From: JASFHF01 sp050123335
Lineage (GTDB): Bacteria > Pseudomonadota > Gammaproteobacteria > UBA12402
Reading direction: 5' to 3'
DNA length: 6,552 bases
Assembly (NCBI GenBank): GCA_050123335.1
Contig: JASFHH010000074.1
Span: forward strand, 1 to 6,552
Positions 1-4,328 of this stretch are shown here, in pieces. Within the stretch, counting starts at the first letter, position 1. Every line of letters begins with the position of its first letter. The notes under the pieces are model-generated. The model ran no database searches, had not been told where the DNA came from, and was given only the letters and a program-made list of their open reading frames with translations. Both the position numbers and the translations under genes were made by a program.

Positions 1-164
1 TTCCAATTAGTTATATCATCATTAACTTGTTTATAGGTATCCCATATGTGGTTATTATTTGTTCCTATTTGCTGATTCCGAATGGTGTTTGTTACCTCGT
101 TATGTTGTATATTTAAATAATCCTTAGTTTCAACATATGCTATAGTCCAACAATATTTAGGCAT
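1..164 (-). CDS. Hypothetical protein, N-terminal 54 residues, cut by window edge
   Basis: An open frame starts with ATG at 164-162 and stays open for 54 codons to the left edge of the window. The start is supported by a good Shine-Dalgarno sequence (AAAAGGAG, its AGGAG at 174-170) placed 5 nt before the ATG, a better site than that of miaB or the MFS gene in this window. The protein begins MPKYCWTIAYVETKDYLNIQ and continues polar and rich in Asn, Gln, Thr and Tyr, with no signal peptide or membrane segment in the visible part. I do not recognise the family and assign no function. It lies downstream of miaB on the same strand, 108 nt away, but the hairpin repeat at 214-291 lies between them, so separate transcription is plausible. 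It could be a chance frame, but the ribosome-binding site argues against that. Confidence 0.55.
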   Translation of the reverse strand, partial: MPKYCWTIAYVETKDYLNIQHNEVTNTIRNQQIGTNNNHIWDTYKQVNDDITNW

Positions 165-213
165 ATTAGCTCCTTTTAATTTATCATTTTGTTTTAGAAT
201 TTTTCATCTTTTG

Positions 214-291
214 TTGTCATCCCTGCGAAAGCGGGGTACAGCACAGGTTATTTATTTTTCTGGATCCCGCGATCAAACCGCAGTATGACAA
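214..291. repeat. Two-hairpin intergenic repeat overlapping the miaB 3' end
   Basis: The outer arms TTGTCAT (214-220) and ATGACAA (285-291) are perfect inverted repeats. Inside are two hairpins: CCCTGC-GAAA-GCGGGG at 221-236, with a GNRA-type loop and one G-T pair, and a second at 267-281 with five pairs (one wobble) around a 7-nt loop. The text CCCTGCGAAAGCGGGG and CTGGATCCCGCGATCAA is of the kind seen in widespread dispersed repeats of alpha- and gammaproteobacteria (variants of GTCATCCC...CGGGATCCAG). That recognition is from memory. The element overlaps miaB, providing its stop codon and last six codons. It is GC-rich compared with its surroundings. It may help end the miaB transcript, although no clear U-tract follows on the minus strand. 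Confidence 0.7.
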
Positions 292-1562
292 TTAAGAGTG
301 CCTCGTAATGAATTCGGTAAAACTTCGCAGATTTTAATCTCAATAAATGTTCCAGTCAAGGCTTTATCGCCAGCAAAATTTACCACGCGATTGTTTTGAG
401 TTCTGCCGGTTAATTCGTTTGGATCCTTTTTTGATAATCCAGTTACTAAAATGCGTTGTGTAGTATTTAGCATGGATTGACTAATTTTGTCGGCATTTTT
501 TTGAATTTCTTGCTGCAAGATTTTAAGTCGTGATTTTTTGGTTTGCAAAGAAATGTTGTCATTTAATTCAGCAGCTTTAGTTTCAGGGCGCGGACTATAC
601 ATGAAGCTAAATGAGTTATCGAAATTAACAGTTTTAATTAATTGCATTGTTTGTGCAAAATCTTCTTCAGTTTCATTTGGAAAACCTACAATAAAATCGG
701 AAGATATGCTGATGTTTGGTCGCACATCGCGCAGCGCATTTATTTTTTCAATGTAGTCTTCGGCAGTATAACCGCGTCGCATCGCACGCAAAATTTTATC
801 CGAACCGCTTTGCACTGGCAAATGCAGATGATCAACAATTTTGTTTATCTCACCAAAAGCTTTAATTAATTCATTTGAGAAAAATTTTGGATGGGATGTG
901 GTGAAACGAATTTGTTTGATTGCATCGATTGCGGCAACTTCGTGTAATAAAGGAATGAAGTTATCATAATTATTTACGTTTTGGCCGAGTAAATTTATTT
1001 CTTTGACACTTTGGTTTGCAAGAGTTTTTATTTCACTAAGCACATCTTGCATTGGTCGACTAATTTCGCGGCCGCGGGTAAATGGCACAATGCAGTAACT
1101 GCAAAAATTATTACATCCTTCCATAATGGTAACAAAAGCAGTTGGGCCATCTGCGTGTGGCGCAGGCAAATTATCAAATTTTTCGATTTTCGGAAAAGAA
1201 ATATCGATAGATTTTCGTTTTAACATTTCTGGCAAGCGATGCAAAGTTTGCGGGCCAAAAACCAAATCAACATAAGGTGCGCGTTTAAAAATGTTTTTAC
1301 CTTCTTGTACTGCAACACAACCGCCAACACCAATAATTAAGTTTGGTTTTTTTTGTTTAATTAAATAATAACGGCCTAAATCTGAAAAAACTTTTTCTTG
1401 TGCTTTTTCACGCACCGAACAAGTATTTAATAAAATTACATCAGCATTTTCGGGCGAGTCAACACGAATCATGTCGCACTTGTCAGATAACAAATCGGCT
1501 AAACGCTTTGAATCATATTCATTCATCTGACAACCGTAGGTTTTTATAAATAAATTTTTCAT
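273..1562 (-). CDS. miaB: tRNA-2-methylthio-N6-dimethylallyladenosine synthase MiaB
   Basis: MiaB is a cytoplasmic radical-SAM methylthiotransferase that converts i6A37 to ms2i6A37 in tRNAs reading codons that start with U, which steadies codon-anticodon pairing. The protein has 429 residues. The N-terminal UPF0004 domain holds the cluster cysteines C11 (KTYGCQMNEYDS), C48 (LLNTCSVREKA) and C82 (GVGGCVA). The radical-SAM CxxxCxxC motif is C150, C154 and C157 (MEGCNNFCSYCIVPFTRGRE). The TRAM RNA-binding domain covers about 365-422. The YCIVPFTRGRE motif marks MiaB rather than its paralogue RimO, which modifies S12. The start at 1562 fits the family N-terminus, but no Shine-Dalgarno sequence precedes it. 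It is shorter than E. coli MiaB (474 residues): it ends soon after NSLRG, and its last residues NCHTAV come from the repeat at 214-291. It lies downstream of the MFS gene on the same strand. Confidence 0.96.
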   Translation of the reverse strand: MKNLFIKTYGCQMNEYDSKRLADLLSDKCDMIRVDSPENADVILLNTCSVREKAQEKVFSDLGRYYLIKQKKPNLIIGVGGCVAVQEGKNIFKRAPYVDLVFGPQTLHRLPEMLKRKSIDISFPKIEKFDNLPAPHADGPTAFVTIMEGCNNFCSYCIVPFTRGREISRPMQDVLSEIKTLANQSVKEINLLGQNVNNYDNFIPLLHEVAAIDAIKQIRFTTSHPKFFSNELIKAFGEINKIVDHLHLPVQSGSDKILRAMRRGYTAEDYIEKINALRDVRPNISISSDFIVGFPNETEEDFAQTMQLIKTVNFDNSFSFMYSPRPETKAAELNDNISLQTKKSRLKILQQEIQKNADKISQSMLNTTQRILVTGLSKKDPNELTGRTQNNRVVNFAGDKALTGTFIEIKICEVLPNSLRGTLNCHTAV

Positions 1563-1579
1563 GTTTTATAACATTAGCA

Positions 1580-1679
1580 ATGATTGTGGGTTGTTTTTTT
1601 CGACGACTAGCGCCCAAGGATGAAGGCGCGGGAGGCACATGGATGTGCCAGGGAGGAGAAAAAAACAACCCACAATCAT
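1580..1679. repeat. 100-bp MITE-like element with 22-bp perfect inverted ends
   Basis: Positions 1580-1601 and 1658-1679 are perfect 22-bp inverted repeats (ATGATTGTGGGTTGTTTTTT plus TC, and its complement). The GC-rich 56-bp interior differs in composition from its surroundings. On the plus strand it forms two small hairpins: GCGCC/GGCGC (1610-1614 with 1625-1629) with CAAGGATGAA in the loop, and GGCACAT-GG-ATGTGCC (1634-1649). Both show GGA in or at the loop, and further GGGAGG motifs lie at 1630-1635 and 1651-1656. It fills most of the 143-bp gap between the MFS gene and miaB. It has no open frame that I would call a gene. A non-autonomous mobile element (MITE or REPIN type) is the simplest reading. 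A structured RNA is the alternative. Confidence 0.75.
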
Positions 1680-1705
1680 ATGCGTATTTGTAAGAAAATG
1701 AATGC

Positions 1706-2968
1706 TCATGTAAAATCAACCGGTCGGCAAAATGTTTCTTTGATAAACGGTAGTAATACAATGGAGCACAATATTAATAATGGCAAAATGCTTAATGCTA
1801 AATGATAATTAACAATATTATAAATTCTGACATCATGTTTCATTTTACCTTGCCATAAAAGATCAAGCACAATACCGATAACCGGCTGCAAAGTGGCGCA
1901 CCAAAACATATTTAACATATTAGTAAATCCAATCGAAGTTGCGCTGTAACGTGCAGGGTTGATTTCTTTTACAACAGCGAATGCTAAAATAAAACCACTG
2001 GATAAAAAGCCAAAAGCAAATAACAATATTGCCAGGGTGTAGTTGGATAAATTTTGGATATAAATTACGCTGGTTAAAGTTATTAATCCTCCAATTGCAC
2101 TGATAATCATTGGTGGTTTACGTCGCGCTAAAAAATCAGATACCCAGCCAAAAAATGGGCTTCCAAACATCCAGCCAAAGAATATTGATGAGATAATGGC
2201 GGCGGCGATAGGTTTGCTGATATTATGAGCGTGCATTAAAAAAGGTACACCCCACAAGGCGCCGAATATTGGAGTGGGTGCGTATAAAAATCCTCCAAAC
2301 AATGCAGCTAGCCAGCTTTGTTTGCTGGTAAGAGTATATTTTAATCCAGTTAAAATTGAAGTTTTTGCATGGTGTGGCTTTGTTTGCGCGTTTGGGTTGC
2401 GTACGATCAACCACATTAAAATACTAAATGCAATGCCAATTACAGCAAATATATTCATGCTGGTTCGCCAGCCGAAATGATTTATCATAAGCGCTAAAGG
2501 TGATTCGCCGCTGACCGCACCAAACATACCTATAGTTACAGTTAAACCAGTAATTGCGGCGAAGCGTTTTGGAGAAAACCAAAGTGAAGCGACATTAAAA
2601 CTGCCGACTACAGCAAATGATGATCCAAGGCCGATCAAAGCGCGTGAAAATACTGCTGCGCTGAATGAATGGGAAGCGGCAAAAATCACACAGCCAATAC
2701 CGCACAGCGCAGCAGCCAAAGTCAGCAGCCAGCGTGCGCTGAAGCGGTCGAATAAAATGCCTACAGGGATTTGCATTATCATATAAATGAAGAAATAAAT
2801 TGAAGCAAAGTTGCTGATCGCAGTGGCGTGTACTGAGAAAGAACTCATTAAGTCATGCACCATTACGCTGGGTGAAACTTGTAATAGAAAAGTATAAAAG
2901 TAAAAGATCGCAGTTAAGCCCCAGATTATCCAGGGGAAAATTTTAGAATTTTTGAGGGCATTATTCAT
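1706..2968 (-). CDS. MFS permease, Pht-like, substrate unknown
   Basis: This is an inner-membrane secondary transporter of the major facilitator superfamily, 420 residues with about 12 hydrophobic segments in two halves joined by a polar loop near residues 190-215. Family marks visible: motif A after TM2 (GILFDRFSAR, 70-79), a weaker second-half copy (GWVSDFLARR, 274-283) and the TM4 arginine motif RALIGLG (109-115). The N-terminal FYFYTFLLQVSPSVM resembles, from memory, the Pht/PAT carriers of Legionella, Coxiella and Francisella, some of which import amino acids or nucleosides. I cannot name the substrate. A sugar-acid or drug carrier of the same superfamily is possible. The first Met (2968) gives the family N-terminus, but there is no Shine-Dalgarno site. 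The gene is divergent from rpsL and lies upstream of miaB. Confidence 0.88.
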   Translation of the reverse strand: MNNALKNSKIFPWIIWGLTAIFYFYTFLLQVSPSVMVHDLMSSFSVHATAISNFASIYFFIYMIMQIPVGILFDRFSARWLLTLAAALCGIGCVIFAASHSFSAAVFSRALIGLGSSFAVVGSFNVASLWFSPKRFAAITGLTVTIGMFGAVSGESPLALMINHFGWRTSMNIFAVIGIAFSILMWLIVRNPNAQTKPHHAKTSILTGLKYTLTSKQSWLAALFGGFLYAPTPIFGALWGVPFLMHAHNISKPIAAAIISSIFFGWMFGSPFFGWVSDFLARRKPPMIISAIGGLITLTSVIYIQNLSNYTLAILLFAFGFLSSGFILAFAVVKEINPARYSATSIGFTNMLNMFWCATLQPVIGIVLDLLWQGKMKHDVRIYNIVNYHLALSILPLLILCSIVLLPFIKETFCRPVDFT

Positions 2969-2977
2969 AAGCGCTAT

Positions 2978-2983
2978 ATTATA
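2978..2983 (-). promoter_or_regulatory. Possible -10 box of the MFS gene
   Basis: On the minus strand TATAAT, a perfect -10 hexamer, ends 9 nt before the ATG at 2968. No acceptable -35 hexamer is found 16-18 bp upstream. The best TTGCAC (2999-2994) is only 10 bp away. If used, transcription would start around 2971, giving a leader of a few bases and thus a nearly leaderless mRNA. This would agree with the missing Shine-Dalgarno site. In AT-rich DNA a lone TATAAT can also arise by chance. Confidence 0.3.
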
Positions 2984-3039
2984 GTTAGATTTTGTGCAAT
3001 TTCCTAGCTTGTTATTAACTGTTTGATTTTAAAAGCAAA

Positions 3040-3070
3040 AGGTGTCAGACACCAATGATGTCTGACACCT
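3040..3070. repeat. REP-like palindrome, GGTGTCA...TGACACC ends
   Basis: AGGTGTCAGACA (3040-3051) and TGTCTGACACCT (3059-3070) are perfect 12-bp inverted arms around a 7-nt loop, CCAATGA. The left part also contains the nested palindrome GGTGTC-A-GACACC (3041-3053). From memory, GGTGTCAGACACC-type palindromes are common around REP-associated Y1 transposase (RAYT) genes in proteobacteria. No such transposase is visible here. No T-run follows on either strand, so it does not look like an intrinsic terminator. It shares its terminal GGTGTCA/TGACACC with the element at 6431-6503. Confidence 0.7.
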
Positions 3071-3115
3071 ATGGCAAAATTGCTAATATGTACTATAAAT
3101 ATGCTCATTATTTGC

Positions 3116-3144
3116 TTGACTTAGACGCTATAGCTCAATAAAAT
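3116..3144 (+). promoter_or_regulatory. Strong sigma-70 promoter with GC-rich discriminator
   Basis: TTGACT (3116-3121) and TAAAAT (3139-3144) are separated by exactly 17 bp, one mismatch each from consensus. The next six bases, GCACGC (3145-3150), are GC-rich in otherwise AT-rich DNA. Such a discriminator is typical of rRNA and ribosomal-protein promoters under stringent (ppGpp/DksA) control. The expected transcription start is about 3150-3152. It is the best forward promoter seen upstream of rpsL and is therefore probably the str-operon promoter, unless it serves a separate small RNA ending at the terminator at 3256-3292. Confidence 0.72.
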
Positions 3145-3158
3145 GCACGCACTTAGCA

Positions 3159-3174
3159 GTAAACAATTGTTTAC
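3159..3174. repeat. 16-bp perfect palindrome just after the presumed start site
   Basis: GTAAACAATTGTTTAC is fully self-complementary and begins about 8 nt downstream of the expected transcription start. As DNA it could be an operator for a dimeric regulator. As RNA it forms a six-pair stem with an AAUU loop. There is no direct evidence for either. The position right after a promoter makes it worth recording. Confidence 0.45.
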
Positions 3175-3255
3175 CGGTATAAAAATAAAAGGGATGCTAA
3201 ACCTATTTAAAGCAAGTTATAGTGTTGTATATCCCTTAAGTTATTGAATTAATAG

Positions 3256-3292
3256 AAAAACCACCTTTCCATTAGTGGGAAAGGTGGTTTTT
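3256..3292 (+). terminator. Strong intrinsic terminator upstream of rpsL
   Basis: AAAAACCACCTTTCC (3256-3270) pairs perfectly with GGAAAGGTGGTTTTT (3278-3292), a 15-bp stem with a 7-nt loop ATTAGTG. The stem has a CCACC/GGTGG core and a run of five T at its 3' end, the classic Rho-independent form. The matching A-run on the other side means it could also work on the minus strand. It lies downstream of the promoter at 3116-3144 and 63 bp before the rpsL start, so it either ends a small RNA or acts as an attenuator for the str operon. Confidence 0.85.
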
Positions 3293-3355
3293 GCTGTATT
3301 TACATTAAACATAGAGCGTACGTGAAAAGCGTATAAAAATTTGGATTAAATTATT

Positions 3356-3754
3356 ATGTCGACAATTAGTGCCTATGCAGTTGGAAAACAAAGGCGTCAA
3401 ATGAAGCCACAGAAGGTCAAAACTCCTGCGTTGATGAAATGTCCGCAAAAACGAGGAGTATGTACTCGTGTTTATACCACTACCCCGAAAAAACCAAATT
3501 CGGCATTACGTAAAGTTGTACGTGTGCGGTTGACTAATGGTATGGAAGTGACTGCGTACATTGGTGGTGAAGGACATAATTTACAAGAACACTCAGTAGT
3601 ATTGATTCGCGGTGGTCGTGTTAAAGATTTACCAGGTGTGCGTTACCATGTTGTTAGAGGTAGTTTAGATACGGTTGGGGTTGCCAACCGTAAGCGTGGA
3701 CGTTCAAAATATGGTACACGTCGTACCAAAGGTGGAAAGAAAGAAGAGAAATAG
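3356..3754 (+). CDS. rpsL: 30S ribosomal protein S12
   Basis: S12 sits at the decoding centre of the 30S subunit and takes part in codon checking and tRNA selection. Diagnostic blocks are CPQKRGVCTRVYTTTPKKPN (29-48), SALRK (49-53), YIGGEGHNLQEHSVVLIRGG (68-87) and VKDLPGVRYHVVRG (89-102). The lysines corresponding to E. coli K42 and K87, where streptomycin-resistance changes occur, are unchanged (K45 and K90). The aspartate that RimO methylthiolates in E. coli is kept as D91. At 132 residues it is a little longer than E. coli S12 (124), with two extra residues near the N-terminus and a basic tail ending GGKKEEK. The start at 3356 fits the family N-terminus, but the upstream Shine-Dalgarno text is weak. 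It is the first gene of the str operon, 12 nt before rpsG. Confidence 0.98.
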   Translation: MSTISAYAVGKQRRQMKPQKVKTPALMKCPQKRGVCTRVYTTTPKKPNSALRKVVRVRLTNGMEVTAYIGGEGHNLQEHSVVLIRGGRVKDLPGVRYHVVRGSLDTVGVANRKRGRSKYGTRRTKGGKKEEK

Positions 3755-3766
3755 GAAAGATTAATA

Positions 3767-4309
3767 ATGTCTAGACGAAGAAGAGCTCCAAAGCGGGAAA
3801 TTTTGCCAGATCCGAAATACAAAAGTGAGCTGATCGCAAAATTTGTTAACCATGTTATGGTTAGTGGTAAAAAATCGGTAGCTGAAAAAATTGTTTATGG
3901 CGCGTTGGATGTTGCGGCCCAAAAATTAAAAGATAAAGTTAAACCAAAAAAAGACGAAAAAGGCGACGAGGGTGGCGAAGCTGGTGGAGTTGGCGGTGCT
4001 GGCTTAATTGCATTAACCTTATTTGATCAGGCATTAGGTAATGTATGTCCAACGGTTGAAGTTAGATCGCGCCGTGTTGGTGGTTCAACTTATCAAGTTC
4101 CGGTAGAAGTGCGGCCAGTTAGAAGAATTGCTTTGGCAATGCGTTGGTTAGTTGATGCAGCGAAAAGTAGATCGGAAAAAACTATGGCGCAGCGTTTAGG
4201 CGGCGAAATAGTTGATGCTTACATGAAACGCGGTAGTGCGATCAAAAAACGTGAAGATACGCACAAAATGGCAATGGCAAATCAGGCGTTTGCTCATTAT
4301 AGATGGTAA
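3767..4309 (+). CDS. rpsG: 30S ribosomal protein S7 with internal insertion
   Basis: S7 is a primary 16S rRNA-binding protein that nucleates assembly of the 30S head and lies near the E site. Diagnostic blocks are REILPDPKYKSELIAKFVN (10-28), VEVRSRRVGGSTYQVPVEVR (97-116) and the C-terminus KKREDTHKMAMANQAFAHYR (160-179). It has 180 residues against about 156 in typical S7. The difference is an insertion of about 24 residues near 54-78 (DNA about 3926-4000), first Lys/Asp/Glu-rich (KPKKDEKGDEGGE) and then Gly-rich (AGGVGGAG), before the helix that begins LFDQALGNV. I recall similar insertions in Legionella and Coxiella S7. The start is supported by AGGA (3753-3756), which overlaps the rpsL stop and lies 10 nt before the ATG. 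It lies between rpsL and fusA in one operon. Confidence 0.98.
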   Translation: MSRRRRAPKREILPDPKYKSELIAKFVNHVMVSGKKSVAEKIVYGALDVAAQKLKDKVKPKKDEKGDEGGEAGGVGGAGLIALTLFDQALGNVCPTVEVRSRRVGGSTYQVPVEVRPVRRIALAMRWLVDAAKSRSEKTMAQRLGGEIVDAYMKRGSAIKKREDTHKMAMANQAFAHYRW

Positions 4310-4328
4310 TTTAGAAGGTAAAGTAAGA

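Larger units (their letters stand above)
3151..3293 (+). ncRNA. Candidate small RNA or attenuated rpsL leader
   Basis: A good promoter (3116-3144) and a strong intrinsic terminator (3256-3292) in the same direction bound a transcript of about 140 nt. Within it are a hairpin from the palindrome at 3159-3174 and a 7-bp stem (3189-3195 with 3231-3237) enclosing 35 nt. I recognise no Rfam family: it is not tRNA, 6S, tmRNA or SRP RNA. Two readings are open: an independent small RNA, or the 5' leader of the rpsL-rpsG-fusA-tuf mRNA with a terminator that must be read through. The lack of a convincing promoter between the terminator and rpsL favours the leader reading. Both ends are estimates from motifs. 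Confidence 0.4.
2969..3355. other. 387-bp intergenic control region between MFS gene and rpsL
   Basis: No convincing protein gene lies in this divergent region. From left to right it holds the possible MFS -10 box, the palindrome at 3040-3070, an AT-rich stretch (3085-3113) that could act as an UP element, the promoter at 3116-3144, the palindrome at 3159-3174, an imperfect long-range stem (AAGGGAT 3189-3195 with ATCCCTT 3231-3237), the terminator at 3256-3292 and a 63-bp stretch before rpsL. In that last stretch TATAAA (3332-3337) has no good -35 partner. GGA (3343-3345) is the only Shine-Dalgarno-like text before the rpsL start. No rpoC end is present, so the str operon does not follow rpoBC directly here. 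Confidence 0.8.

Noticed and set aside
1519..1761. Minus-strand frame of 80 codons over the miaB start, the repeat and the MFS end.
   Set aside because: It overlaps two recognised genes in another frame and has no family resemblance or ribosome-binding site.
1620..1805. Plus-strand frame of 61 codons crossing the 100-bp repeat.
   Set aside because: It runs through an inverted-repeat element and the antisense of the MFS gene's end, with no good ribosome-binding site. It is best explained as a by-product of the repeat.
3194..3247. A 17-codon frame (MLNLFKASYSVVYPLSY) in the rpsL leader, ending 8 nt before the terminator, like an attenuator leader peptide.
   Set aside because: The AAGGG before it touches the ATG with no spacing, the start lies in a possible stem (3189-3195), and no codon is enriched in a way that would suggest a sensed amino acid.
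3332..3337. TATAAA as the main rpsL promoter.
   Set aside because: No -35-like hexamer lies 16-18 bp upstream (ACATAG at 17 bp) and there is no extended -10. The promoter at 3116-3144 is far better.
4236..4328. Longer EF-G start giving 31 extra N-terminal residues.
   Set aside because: It would lie inside rpsG and has no match to the EF-G N-terminus. ATG at 4329 has AAGG at a suitable distance and yields MPRTTPIEQYRNIG as in the family.
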